This document shows, piece by piece, positions 11,536 to 22,814 of a DNA stretch of 64,000 bases. The stretch spans positions 159,104,580 through 159,168,579 of the forward strand of contig NC_080670.1 in NCBI RefSeq assembly GCF_030247195.1, given 5' to 3'. How positions within the stretch are numbered: position 1 is the first letter of the stretch; each line of letters starts with the position of its first letter. The DNA is from Topomyia yanbarensis. Its lineage: Eukaryota; Arthropoda; Insecta; Diptera; Culicidae. Below the pieces are notes generated by a model. It saw nothing but the letters and a program-made list of their open reading frames with translations, was not told the DNA's origin and searched no databases. The translations under genes and the position numbers were made by a program.

Positions 11536-11862
11536 TTATTGCAATATATTGAATCGAAAACCATGATTTTTTTCCAACTGGGATAACTTATATTTGCCAT
11601 TGCATAGTCCCGATGTTAGGCTCTCCCAACCGTTTATAGGACAGCCTTTAGAAGAGCTAGCCACATCACAGAGACCTACCTTGATTTTATCAACTGGATC
11701 ATCCCAAATAAGCTTATGCACAAAGGGGTTAACATAGTGAATCTCCTTCGGTTGTGCTGGCGGTCGAGTGTTTCGCACTGGCACAGGAGCTGGTGATGCT
11801 TTGGCATCGTACGGTTCCTGTTTTTGGAGTCCGTTATCAGAGGAGCGTGTCATCGATTCCAT
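11536..11862 (-). CDS. Unidentified 108-aa protein
   Basis: I do not recognise this frame. It begins MESMTRSSDNGLQ with a good start context (AAGCATGG) after an upstream in-frame stop. It has a Pro/Ala-rich N-terminal third (SPAPVPVRNTRPPAQPK) and a more complex, apparently folded C-terminal half (HYVNPFVHKLIWDDP, GCPINGWESLTSGLC) with three cysteines. No signal peptide, membrane segment or transposon motif is visible. The composition looks like real protein rather than random AT-rich translation, and an AATAAA overlaps the stop codon. It could be a short single-exon gene, a last exon, or a pseudogene fragment. The neighbours are transposons. Confidence 0.45.
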   Translation of the reverse strand: MESMTRSSDNGLQKQEPYDAKASPAPVPVRNTRPPAQPKEIHYVNPFVHKLIWDDPVDKIKVGLCDVASSSKGCPINGWESLTSGLCNGKYKLSQLEKNHGFRFNILQ

Positions 11863-12946
11863 GCTTACTTAATACTGCAAATTCCGGTAGCTTTCTATTT
11901 CAGCGGCATCCAACTTGTTACGCGTTGCGACGTAATAATTTATAACGCGGAAACGCGCCGCTCTGGAAAAATCCTTCTCGATCGGGTGCGTATATTCGGT
12001 TGTGACGTCTTGCACGTATATCCTTTCACAGCACATGCACACCCCCGTTATATCTTTGTCAGGGCAAAACTTTCACCTTGCCCACGCCAATCATCGACCG
12101 AACTGCACTAGGTTGCAACTGCTTTTTGCATCATTGCACTATCTGCATCTTTTAATCAAACATTTTCACTTGTTTCTTTTCACACAGTATACCATCGAGC
12201 CACCGAGATATCCACGAAAAGCGCCTGCTTCACTGAACTGCTGAGCTCAACACATCATTTGACCGAAAAAATTCCACAAACACCATTGCAACATACGCCA
12301 CAATGGCCCAGTCCGTCGCAAAAAATTGCAAGGTTTGTAAAATTTAATTGCGATTCTTTTTTGAGGACCCGAAATGATAAAATTTCACCCGTTTTCCACT
12401 GGCTATTGTCACAAAATAGTATAAATGAACAACTTCTAGAAATAATTGAAGAGTATGAACCGAAATCGATTTTTCAGGTATGGTTTTCCAGGAAGATTTT
12501 CTTTCTGCAAACGCTGCACAAACGGAACTGCAATCGGATGATATGGTAACAACAAAAACGTTACACGTCCGCAATTCACCACCGCTCGATGACAACTATT
12601 GCGGAATGTATCCGATTGAAGATTGAGCGAAGAAAGGACGAGCATACGGTGAGTAAACTTTGGAGCACCAGTGTTGCCAAATAAAAATCCTGCTTTTAAT
12701 AATAACTGCATTCATGATTTATAATTTTCAAAACTGACGAGGTATTTCAAATAAATTTGATGAAAAGCGATCAATTTACAAGTATTTTTTTTATACCTGT
12801 TGTCAATTACATCTACAATATGTGTATTCAATGAGCAAGATTCAATATTGTTAAATTCTCATGAATCTGCATATGTAGCATCACTGGCTATCATTTCTTC
12901 GTATTTCTTAGCAGAGAGGGCGAGAGTTTTTTTTTTTTTCAAATTG
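11863..12946. other. Possible upstream region of the small frame, otherwise empty
   Basis: Moderate GC content for this window, with several overlapping short frames on both strands. None shows a domain or convincing codon pattern. It might hold the 5' UTR or promoter of the gene at 11536-11862, but no promoter element is distinctive. Confidence 0.3.
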
Positions 12947-13724
12947 GGGGCCGTACACAAATGACGTAGCTTTTTTTCAGCTATTTTTGACCCCTCCCTC
13001 CCCCATCGTAGCATTTGGTCACAAAATTCTAACCTCCCCCTCGTAAATAACGTAGCATTTACCTACCCCCTCCCTCTCGTCCCATGCACAGCGCCCGGGT
13101 GATAAAAAAAAAATTACATGCTTTTCAATTATTTTAAATACATGTCCTTTCGAAATGTTTGACGACTTTTATCAACAATTTCATTATAATAGCAAATTAC
13201 GTGCAAAATGAGCCCATTTCATCATAAATATAGTGTTGATAGTTTTGTTTTGAATTTTATATGTCAAGGGGAGCATGAAGAGAAGTTTTCTCAATCCTGT
13301 AGCTGCCAATGATTCTAAGAAGCATACGTTCATCTAAATCACTAAATTTAGTTTGGTTGATTCCGAAGTGAAAATTTAATTCAGCTTCCAAACTAAGTCT
13401 ACTAGTTAGCAACATTACCTAACTAATGTAGCAAGTTAAATCCGCATACAAAATCTTTTCGTATTTTTGCGAACTTGAAATTGAAATTCTGCGAATCGTA
13501 AAATTTACCTCGTGAAAAACCGCATCAAAAGTAACTTGTTTGAATTTAAATTCATTTCTCTTGGGAATGGAGGATCATCAAATTGTTTTCTCTAAACAAT
13601 GGGTTTTAAACATAATGCTACGTCGCACAACTTCTGACCATACCCTCCCCCTCGTCACACTTCGTCACAAATTTGGTATACCCTCCCTACCCCCCAAAAT
13701 GCTACGTCATTTATGCATGGCCCC
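12947..13724. mobile_element. Non-autonomous TIR element with GGGGCC ends
   Basis: The left end GGGGCCGTACACAAATGACG and the right end, in reverse complement GGGGCCATGCATAAATGACG, match over about 25 bp and both continue with TAGC. C-rich pyrimidine blocks (CCCCTCCCTCCCCC) lie just inside each end. TTG borders both ends. No transposase is present in the 778 bp. Confidence 0.78.
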
Positions 13725-14621
13725 TTGGACCTTTTGCCAAGAGCGTAGTGTAGATTTATCTCACCAGTGCGAGAGTTTTATCAATACATACCAAACAATC
13801 GAGTGTGAATTTTGCCAACAAAATCTTTAGCTATGAATGAAAACTGAATGAAAGTGTCGATAGTATTTGTGCTGCGTGCGATTTGTTTACACATTGTTCC
13901 GCAGTTTTGGTATGAGCCGCTTACCGGAGCTGAACTGGAACGTGTGTAATGCAAACTAACGGGTTCGGGCGCGTTGGTCGAAAAATATTGACATTCGGTG
14001 GTAATGCTAAATGTTTCTGATAGATTTGGGTCATGTTATCTATAATAAGAGCATGATTCAGCATCAGATACAAAATTTATTATTTAAACGAAATTATATA
14101 CAAAATTTATTATTTAAAACATCATTTATGACAGTTATTTAAAAGTGACAACTACAACATTATAAATTTCAATGTGCACGATGTAAACAATTGGCATATT
14201 GAAAGATTGTGGTGGGACTCCCAGCAATATGCCAATTTCATTTGAATGTATATCGCTATTCCAATTTCACAGCGAATAGATATGCCCAGAAAAAGCAAAT
14301 CAACCTTCAATATACAACTCCTATTAGTCCCAGTTTGCTTTAAAATTTTTGGAGTTTCTCAGTATCCGACTATCCGGTGATTACCCGATTGGAATATTTA
14401 GTAATACATATCTATTTGAAGTATCGTCAAATGTCTAGAAAAATACTTAATTGAAGTCAGATGGTTAATTAGAAAAAGGAAATAGAGTGAATAGTAAGCG
14501 ACATATTGCGTTTCGATTTCGTATCATTCAATTTTGACGCTGATTTAGCAAGCAGATATACGTTAGTCACACTATTTGTATTCGCCAAGTAAACAATTGA
14601 CCCTGAGTGAGTTTCCAGAAG
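13725..14621. other. No clear feature
   Basis: AT-rich DNA. A short repeat ACAAAATTTATTATTTAAA occurs twice near 14070-14115. Nothing else found. Confidence 0.35.
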
Positions 14622-14623
14622 TA

Positions 14624-15128
14624 CACTCAGATTTTTTTTGCGTGGTTTTTTTTTTTGAAAACCGCGAGAATTTCAAAATCCGTGTAAATGAAAACCGCGT
14701 AAATTTCAAAATCCGCGTAAACGAAAACCGCATAAATTTCAAAATCCGCGTAAATGAAAACCGCGTAAATTTCAAAATCCGCGTAAATGAATACCGTGTA
14801 AATTTAAGAATCCGCGTTAATGGGAACCTCGTTAATGGATACCGCGTAAATTAAAAAATCCGCGTAAATTTCAAAAACCGCGTAAATGAAAACCGCGTAA
14901 ATTTCAAAATCCGCGTAAATGAAAACCGCGTAAATTTCAAAATCCGCGTAAATGAAGACCGTGTAAATTTAAGAATCCGCGTTAATGGGAACCTCGTTAA
15001 TGGATACCGCGTAAATTAAAAAATCCGCGTAAATTTCAAAAACCGCGTAAATGAAAACCGCGTAAATTTCAAAATCCGCGTAAATGAAAACCGCGTAAAT
15101 TTCAAAATCCGCGTAAAAAACCTGAGTG
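14624..15128. mobile_element. MITE filled with a tandem repeat derived from its own end
   Basis: The ends are CACTCAGATTTTTTTTGCG (from 14624) and its near reverse complement CGCGTAAAAAACCTGAGTG (to 15128), flanked by TA on each side as in Tc1/mariner insertions. Between them lies a minisatellite with a unit of about 33 bp made of two related halves, AAAACCGCGTAAATTT and CAAAATCCGCGTAAATG. A larger block containing a variant TTAATGGGAACCTCG is itself repeated (near 14818 and 14983), showing higher-order duplication. The half-unit ATCCGCGTAAA resembles the element terminus. The open frames here are translations of the repeat, not genes. Confidence 0.85.
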
Positions 15129-15620
15129 TATAGAGTTTCTGATTCGGATAACGTATCTTTTGTTAGATCGGTAAATTTTTTACAAAGAATTCGTTGACTT
15201 TTAGTAGAAATCGACAAAGGTAACGTTGAAATCAATATAAATTGGCTTAATTTTTCCCGACGGTATTTGAAGCTACCACGATTCCAAGGCTTTATTGAGC
15301 GCCTTGTACAATATTAATGTTTCTAGGGTATTTAGAAATGAAAACCCATGTATTGGAAAATGCGGAACACTTTCCGGGATGTCTAGTCAAGCAGAATAAG
15401 TTCTTTAAAATTGGAACTGTCCCACCTAATCGGTAACGTCTGATCCTTTTATAGTAAAATCAAACTGCAGATATGGTTAAAATATACCATTTCCTTCTAA
15501 AATGTTCTCCGAGTGACGTCACATAATATGAATCCTTTATTCTGATTCGTGCGATTTTCTAAACTCATCTCTACGCTAAACACGTAACGTACTTCATTAC
15601 TTCATTCAATTAAACTGGAG
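15129..15620. other. No clear feature
   Basis: AT-rich DNA between the tandem-repeat MITE and a LINE/hAT remnant. No motif seen. Confidence 0.35.
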
Positions 15621-16205
15621 CAGTGGCGTAGCCAGAAATTTGGTTTGGAGGGGGTTTTGACGAAAATCTTAGAGTTTTCAAAAATGTTGGCGGGTCTATT
15701 GATGAAATTTAATCTGTAGGCCGCGATCGACTGGGTACTACCGTGTAATAGCGAAATGGGGTGGTGTGAGCGGGCATGGGCGCTATAACCCTACCGTAGG
15801 CAGAACTAAATACCTGTCGCAGGTGTCAGTTAAGTTGGGTAACGGACTACGAGACACGTTAGGTCAAGTTCAACGAGTGGCCCAAAAACACCACTTTACT
15901 AACAATCAAGCAGAAAAGGATGAGCAGAAAACTCGCAACTTCGAAACCGTAGCATTGGAAGAGCTTTGATAGACGGGACAGAAGGTGTGGAAATGCGGGG
16001 ATCGAGCAACGGCACAAGAGCTGGGCAAAATGCGCCAACGCGTGATCAAGTGGCAGGCGATCAGCGAAAGGATGTGTGTAGTATGGATCAAAGGCCATTT
16101 CTTCGATTAGAGCATGTCTATGATAGCTGCCTATGACGGAATGTTAAGCTCGTCATCGGTGACATAAATATCCTGATAGGCCACGTTGCTTTTCGGATTT
16201 CAACA
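15621..16205 (+). mobile_element. hAT-like terminus followed by RTE-like LINE 5' fragment
   Basis: At 15621 a hAT-type end CAGTGGCGTAGCCAGAAATT is followed by a G-run. From 15772 on, the sequence matches the minus-strand copy at 52760-53224 (shared GGGCATGGGCGCTATAA, CTCGCAACTTCGAA, GATCAGCGAAAGGATGTGTG). Near 16106-16205 the plus strand reads KLVIGDINILIG, an endonuclease motif of RTE-type LINEs (GDFNA-like), after an in-frame stop. The fragment is therefore a dead 5' piece of a LINE. Whether the hAT-like end belongs to it or is a separate older element is open; the other copy also has such an end upstream (53752-53772). Confidence 0.6.
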
Positions 16206-16419
16206 GGTTATTTTTTATTTTTATTTGAAGTCGTTTGCACTGGAAGATGTGAATTTTCGTAGTGAACTTAAAAATACAAAAAAATTAAATTTGACCAATG
16301 TGTCGTTTGTAACCGTTGGTTCCATTGCTTAGGTTTTTGTTGTAAATATTATTTGTTTGTTTCTAGAACTTTTACGTTTCTTGTACTAATTTACACAACA
16401 ACAGTAAGCAGGGTAGTGA

Positions 16420-17290
16420 AATGGTGCGTACCGCTGCAAACTGTCAGCTTGTCTCGGTGGGTAGCTGAACCACCCAGCCTGGAGACGCGCGATGCTGGAG
16501 TTTTAAAAATAGTTTTGGGATAAAAATTGGAGGGAACTGCATCTCAAAATTATTATAAAAGGGCCAGCAGTTTCAAACTCTGGTCTCATTTCTATCAGGC
16601 GTCCGTGTGCTGAAGTATATTTTATCCGGTGAAGTTAAGTGTATACCCCCCCCCCCCCTTTGGGGTGGGAAGTGTGTTATAACGTTTACGGCTGGTTCAG
16701 GTAATTCGGATTTTGACCGGAAGAGTCCAGCAGACCATTAAGCAACTTCGCGTTGCTATTTTCTTCACCAGGACCTCTTAGTGCCTCTTAGTGCCTCTTA
16801 GCGCCGCATCAAGTCGTTCAGCACACGGTTCGGCTCGCGAATCCGGGAGGATTCCGCGCCTAATCCGTAAAGGATCGTCGTTCGTCATCTGGCGCTGCGC
16901 GCCAACAATTCCCACCCTCGGGCAAAGGCCCTAATTGCAAAGGAGGGTCCCCTCTCGGCGTTGGCCATTGTGGTTAGCCGCGGTCACGCCGATGCTCGCC
17001 AAGGAGGTAAGACGCCTGCCTGCATTCAAGCCAGAAACGCCCGCTGGTCCGTCCACCCGCTGCATCAGGATCACCATCGTACCGGTACCGGGGCCTTCAT
17101 CCGGCCAGTTTCGCCGACGTCCGCGAGGGGATCTCGCCCGTCGGCATCGTCAGCGTCGCAACGCAATTCAACAGAAGCAGTAAAAGTATGGTACGTTGAG
17201 TGATAGCAGTAGCACACGCCACATTAGAACAAATGTAAATTACACCCCACACCCACACGACACAAATACTTGTGAATAAAAGTTAAGTTC
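16420..17290 (+). other. GC-rich LTR-like block
   Basis: This segment is much richer in GC than its surroundings. It has TATAAAA at 16554-16560, a run of at least 13 C near 16647, three copies of GTGCCTCTTA near 16780-16805, and AATAAA at 17274-17279. TATA box and polyadenylation signal in one orientation suggest a solo LTR or the untranslated leader of a retrotransposon. I could not find matching TG...CA ends or a target duplication, so the class is unresolved. The overlapping short frames carry no known domain. Confidence 0.3.
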
Positions 17291-17980
17291 AAGAAAAGTG
17301 AATGTTCTTAGATCTTTGTTCTTGATCCGCGTAGCCCTTGATTACCCGGTAGCTAGCCGACCCTGCGATACCAGCAAATGAGTCGGTTCTGCCGATGAGC
17401 CTTGTTAATCGTTCAGTAACACGTTGAAGTCACTTTTGCATACTAGGATAGTAATCGTCATCTACAAGGTGTTCTCCCAAATTCTTTGTTGTCGCCTATA
17501 ACCGTTAGTAAGGGAATTCGTAGTGCAATATGGCCTATAATGCACAAATACGGGTTGCATTCATATCTTCAACCAAGCTATTTGCAATAACATTCTTGAA
17601 AACTTTGCTGAAGACACTAAGTCTCGAACTAAATTTGATTGGAATTAGTAATGCATCCAACTGGAAAAATTAATCAACAAAATTATGCTGCTAAATACTA
17701 AACCGCCAAAAGCTGATGGTTTCCAAATTATGGTATCTTGGCGCCATTCAATTCGATACCCAAATATACACCATAAATAGCGAAAAGCGTGAAAATTTTT
17801 CCATTTTTTTATTGCCAATCTTAGCTAGTGGCACTTTATATGAGTGATAACCCAAAAAATCAAATGCACATAAAACCGATTCTGACCTGTCAGAGACAAG
17901 CGTAAACGTCATTTTTCATCAGTTTCTATGTAGGCGTTTTCATTGAGCTATTTTGCTTGATATTTACATGATTTATCAGC
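17291..17980. other. No clear feature; old repeat fragment
   Basis: A stretch near 17603 (AACTTTGCTGAAGACACTAA) recurs near 51850 with one base changed, so part of this is an ancient repeat. Otherwise AT-rich and empty. Confidence 0.4.
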
Positions 17981-17984
17981 TATA

Positions 17985-18960
17985 GGATCCTCCTGCGTCC
18001 ATTTCCCTGGCGCCCCGACGGCCCACGCCTGGTGATTTGGCGCAGTCTCCTAGACTAGTCTCCGGCGGTGGATCTAGCCTACTCCGGTTGAGAGTTTTTC
18101 GGCATTGGTTACTCTCCCGCTCGGTGTTCCTTACGCCATTTCTGCGTCACCACTGTGTTGACCGCCTTCCACCTGTTTACGTTGCTTGTCGTTCTGTAGA
18201 CGACATTATCCGGGTTGATGTCCGGTCCTCCCGTTTCAAGCATCTCCCTGCGTGACGCTTCGAACCTCGTATATTCGAAAACTCCGGTGTATTCTCGATG
18301 TTCTCACACTCCACGCACAACAGTGACGTTACGTGCCCGAACCGATGAAGATACTTTCTGAAGCAGCCATGGCTCGAAAGGAACTGTGTCCTATGGAAGT
18401 TCACTTCCCCGTGCTTACTATTGACCCACGTCAACAGGGTTGGAATGAGCCATTAGGTCCACCATCCTTTCGCCGTATCGCGCCACCTATTGCGTGGCTC
18501 CAGTAGTTTTCGCGACATTGTTGTGTCACAAGCCGTCACAATCCTTCTTGTTAAATCAGTCGATTCGACATTCTCGGTCCCGATGTCCGGCCGAATTGCC
18601 TTAACGAAGAGGTATTTGTTTTCCACTTTCGTTCGCTGGTCGTGCTTCTTTTGGCTTCCGTTGGTCGGTACGGTAGAGAATTACCAAGTGGTCGCTATTA
18701 GTGTATTTCCTCGCATACTCACCAGTCCATGTACACCGTCAGTGAAGAGCTACAGAATGTGACGTCGACAATGGACTCCCTGCCGGCTCTCCGGATTGTG
18801 CCGACCGAACCTTCATTGCACAATCGTACGTCTAGCTTCGCTAAAGCTTCTCGCAGAATACACCCTTTTGTGTTGCTTCCAGCTGCACACGAAGACACCG
18901 TTGATTTTGGCGATCAAGAAACTTCGTATAAGCGTTCTATTACTTCTTCAATGTAGATTC
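17985..18960 (-). mobile_element. LOA/R1-type LINE remnant
   Basis: On the minus strand, 18960-18490 encodes the end of an endonuclease (KLDVRLCNEGSVGTIRRAG, then RESIVDVTFCSSSL), and 18434-18177 encodes a C-terminal block with SSHGCFRKYLHRFGH and CVECENIENTPE, a cysteine-rich tail typical of LOA and R1 elements. The RT and RNase H parts between them are deleted. A GC-rich tail at 17985-18100 (CGGCGGTGGATCTAGCCTAC) resembles one at 35780-36160. The frames are broken. Confidence 0.72.
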
Positions 18961-19886
18961 TGTCTACAGTTTGTATCGCAGCCATTCCCGTTCTATCCGC
19001 CACGCAATTCCGTTCTCTCCTAGCTTATAAATACAGTCCGGGAGTAATCTACAGAAAACAGTCATTTCATTGTATCTATGCACATACCTGCATATGACTG
19101 GATCACGGAATTAGGCAGGTGTTAGCTCTATTGACTTTCCGATTGCAGGACAGGATCGACCATGTTTCGAGGATACAGTTCTACTAACGTAATATAACGT
19201 TTGTATTAAATGGATTCTAACATTACAATAAGATTTTTGATTCCCTACAAGAGGTAAGAAATCAATACGCATCTACTTAGTTTGATTTCAATATAGTGTA
19301 AAGAGCCTACTTTGGTTCCATTATTGACGCCCTATTTCATTAATTACTCTGCCTACAACCGAAGGAAAGCGTTCTTAAAAACCAATATAATAACAAAATA
19401 TAGCCTGAAAATGGTGAAATGCTCGTGTTTGAGCGCATAGAAAACTCGAATCGAGAATCGCCCTACAATTTGAGCGGATGCGTTGAATAAAAAAGGCAGA
19501 CGCTGCTCTAACCAACAGTTTGAAATGGGTTGAATGGTAACAGAAACAAGGTGTAAATAGTCGCATTACCCTGTAAATTTGAAATGATGAGCTGTTCCGG
19601 GTTGACTCCTATCCGTTGTCAAAATTTCCGTAGCATCGGTATCAGGTACCATCACCTTTTTTTCCTGAACTTATTCTGCACCCGACAATTCGTTGCTATA
19701 ATTGTAACCCGACGAGAGTTTTCGAGAAACGCAAAACTTTTCAGGCTTTCTCATTCAACAACAACACTGACGAAACGTGTTCTTTCCATGCAAATTTTAT
19801 TGATTTTATTGTTACACATCATCATAATATTCGGTTGGGCATTTATTCTTTTTGGTAACTCGACAAGAAAATCATTCCGAAACAAT
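18961..19886. other. Downstream flank of the guanylate cyclase gene
   Basis: Mostly AT-rich. The part next to 19887 should be the 3' UTR, with TTTATT (AATAAA on the minus strand) at 19842-19847, 40 bp after the stop, and again near 19797. Nothing else recognised. Confidence 0.5.
19842..19847 (-). terminator. Polyadenylation signal of the cyclase gene
   Basis: AATAAA on the minus strand, 40 bp past the stop codon. A second TTTATT block near 19797 could serve instead. Confidence 0.5.
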
Positions 19887-22814
19887 TTATGCGCTCTTGT
19901 CTTCAACTACCACCACCTCATTGGTATCTAGTAGCGTCTGCTTCATGGCCGCTTCAATGTGCTCTTGAAGTGTCGCTCCATCACCCACCGTCGGATGTCG
20001 GTAGCCTTCAAGAAAGTAGCAAGTCAAACCCTTAGAATCAGTAAACTCTTTCGGCATATACGATGGATCTCGTGGATTAAGCTGAAACTCGTATCCTGGA
20101 TGCTTAGTGAGCCAAGCCTTCGTTGTCGGGCTAATGTTTACTTTGCAGGCTTCACTGCCTGACTCGAACTTATTGGCAATTGTTACATTATGGCCGAACA
20201 AACAGTAACGTGGCATTTTGCGACCCACAACTCCTGCCAGGACTGTTCCGGTGTGCAGTCCGATGCGCATCTGAAATTGGATCGATTATTGAAAAATGTA
20301 AAATTTACAGATGAACATCAAATACCCTAATATGTTGACCGTCATGTGTATTGTATAACGAACATGTCTCGATCATCCTGAGCGCCATCCAAGCGACCTT
20401 ATGAGCATCATAAATACCTGCTCTATGCAATCCACTTGCCACACAGTATGCATCCCCGATTGTTTCTACCTTGTAGACATCGAAAAATCCACACAGCTCG
20501 TCGAAATGCTTGTACAAACTTTCCAACATACTGATCACCATGAATGGTGTAGCTGTGGAACAAATACTTGTGAAGCCTACAATATCGCTAAAGAGCATAG
20601 TCACATCAGGATAGGTCTGCGCATCAATCTGTGATCCTAGCCAAAGCCTCTCAGCAATCTCCTCGGGGAACATCAACTGCAGCAGATTAACATTCTTTTT
20701 GCGTTCCTTTATAACGGCAACGTTTGCTTCTTCAATCGAACTTTTCAACTTGTCCATTCGCCGACGGAGTCCGTCCTGAGCTCGCGCTTGCTCACCAACC
20801 AGAATGACTTCCCTTGTAGCATCGTGCAGTGGAATGTCCGAAATGAAAAGACCGTTGCAAGTTAGCCCTTCCAACCCATCCAAAAATGGCGATCCCATAA
20901 ACAGCAACGAGTTCGATTCTGGACAGAACACCATCTGTCCTTTAATTTCTAAACCTTTAGCGAAAAAATCCGGACGACCCGGTGGTGCACGCAGCGAAAT
21001 CATGAATGGAGTATTAGTGCGGCGTACAATCTCTCGAAATTTCAGCGACAGTCCCCGGGGACGCTTGAACCGAAAGTACGTGCGGGCTGACAGTCCACTC
21101 GTAGCCATATAATTTTTAAACAGACGGCTGAAGCCTTGACCAACCTGCACCAGATTCAAATTCTCGTCCATAATAAAATGCCAAGGAAATGCTTTGCAGA
21201 AAAAATCGTTATCCATTTTCAGATCCTTCGCATCGGACGAAACACTTTCTCGCAACGTTCCCGTAGATTTGTTTTCGGCGATTATCGGAACAACCTGTTC
21301 CTCCAGATCATCCATCTTGAACAGATAACGATAACGTGGCACGTCACCTTCCAACGGTTCCATATCTATCTGTGGATCGTAGTTGAAAAGCATGCGACTC
21401 AACGCTTGCAGGCATCCCAGCAGCAACCATGCCAGTACCGGCCGCTCGGAAGTGAAGATCAGCTCACCTTCGCCGGCACACACGAAGCCCGTATCGGAAA
21501 CATCGTCTTCCTGGAGCTTCAGGACATCGTACACTCCATCAAGAGATCCGAGAAATTCCTGTAGATTGGAGCCGAGACATTTGTAGGCACGCTCGATTAA
21601 CCCAACGCAGGAGGTGTGGATCAGTTCTTCGCCGAGCAGGATCAGAATACTGCAGGCCGATGTTTCTGTGGGGAAAAAAGAAATGGAAGATGAATCAATG
21701 TGAGGTTTACAAATGTACCTTTTTGTTGCGAAAAATCTCCCATGAAATGTTATGATATAGTACGAAACATGTAAGTGTTAAAATAACTAAATCCTAACAA
21801 AATATCTTTGCAAATAACACATTTGCAACAATAAAAATGTTAGTATAGTAACGAAACATCAGCATTGATTAATTTCCATGTTTTTTCGTGCTGATTATGA
21901 TGACTCAGGGTTGTGCACTGGGTAAAATGCTTTTCTCAACGGTCATTAATGTCGTGGTTTTCAGTCTGTCGGGCGAGTGAAAACAATTTCGTGCAAAGGA
22001 CTTGAAATTTTCGTTAAAATAGTCAAAGAAACCATTACAATGAGTTGTGAAACTCACTCAGTGCTTTCTTGTGCTAATGATATTGAACACGGTACTTTAT
22101 TTGGCATTTGATTTCCGGTTTTCAAGAAAACTCAATCTAACCATAACTTTTATCAGTCTATCAAGGGTACTTACCATCAATTTTATTTAAATTATCCTGA
22201 ACATCTGCCAAGTAGTCGTAATGAGGATAGACGGATAACGAATTGCGGTCAGTTTTTCTGAAAAGTAGTATGACATTAATAAAACAAACTAATGGACTTG
22301 TCAAAGACTTCACTGAGTACCCTTTCAAACCGAAGTCAGTGTTTGTTTACCCACTCAAATCAACACCACACGTTCGGATGCCCTCCTTTATACATTAATA
22401 AATTAAAATTCAACCAATACTTACAACTTGACAAGTCCAGGCCACTTGTTGCTATACTTTGGAATCAATGACATCAAAGCCTCATACACATCCTCATTCT
22501 GCCAGTAGGTCAGCCGAACCCATCCAGCGTTATCCGCGAATGTCAACAATAAAACGAAGACAAACAAAGGGACGAAGCTTATTAGCTCATCGATTGATGT
22601 CCAAAAATGGCCGCCTGAAAACTCATGCAACCCAGTAGCAACTTACCGTTGGGGCTGTCAGCAGCTGAATGGCCGCGTTCAAATGAGTTAGCGTGAGGGC
22701 ATCATCTGGAATTTCACTCAGATCCTCGTCCAGATTCCATCCGTGACCATCCGCAATCGAGGGCTGCCGCTGAAACGCTTCCGGTGGGGCATGTCTCGCG
22801 AATGGGCATGCCAT
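19887..22814 (-). CDS. Gycalpha99B: Soluble guanylate cyclase alpha subunit
   Basis: The alpha subunit pairs with a haem-binding beta subunit and makes cGMP from GTP in the cytosol when NO binds. Exons on the minus strand are 22814-22647, 22498-22425, 22257-22175, 21665-20326 and 20270-19887; all junctions are GT-AG and keep frame, giving 682 residues, close to the fly protein. The start MACPF matches dipteran alpha subunits. An N-terminal H-NOX-like region covers about 50-230, the PAS-like HNOBA domain begins near FPWHFIMDENLNLV (about 268), a coiled coil spans about 400-450 (EQARAQDGLRRRMDK), and the cyclase domain runs from about 455 to 640 with FSDIVGF (Asp about 469) and VETIGDAYC (Asp about 513), the metal-binding pair supplied by alpha subunits. 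MRIGLHTGTVLAGVVG is in the last exon. All exons look intact; introns are short. Confidence 0.95.

Noticed and set aside
14624..15128. CRISPR-like regular repeats
   Set aside because: The units are directly adjacent without unique spacers, in a eukaryotic transposon context.
14572..15235. Repetitive proteins (RVNENRVNFKI type) encoded by the tandem repeat
   Set aside because: The repeat unit is a multiple of three, which keeps frames open on both strands. No start context or domain supports a gene.
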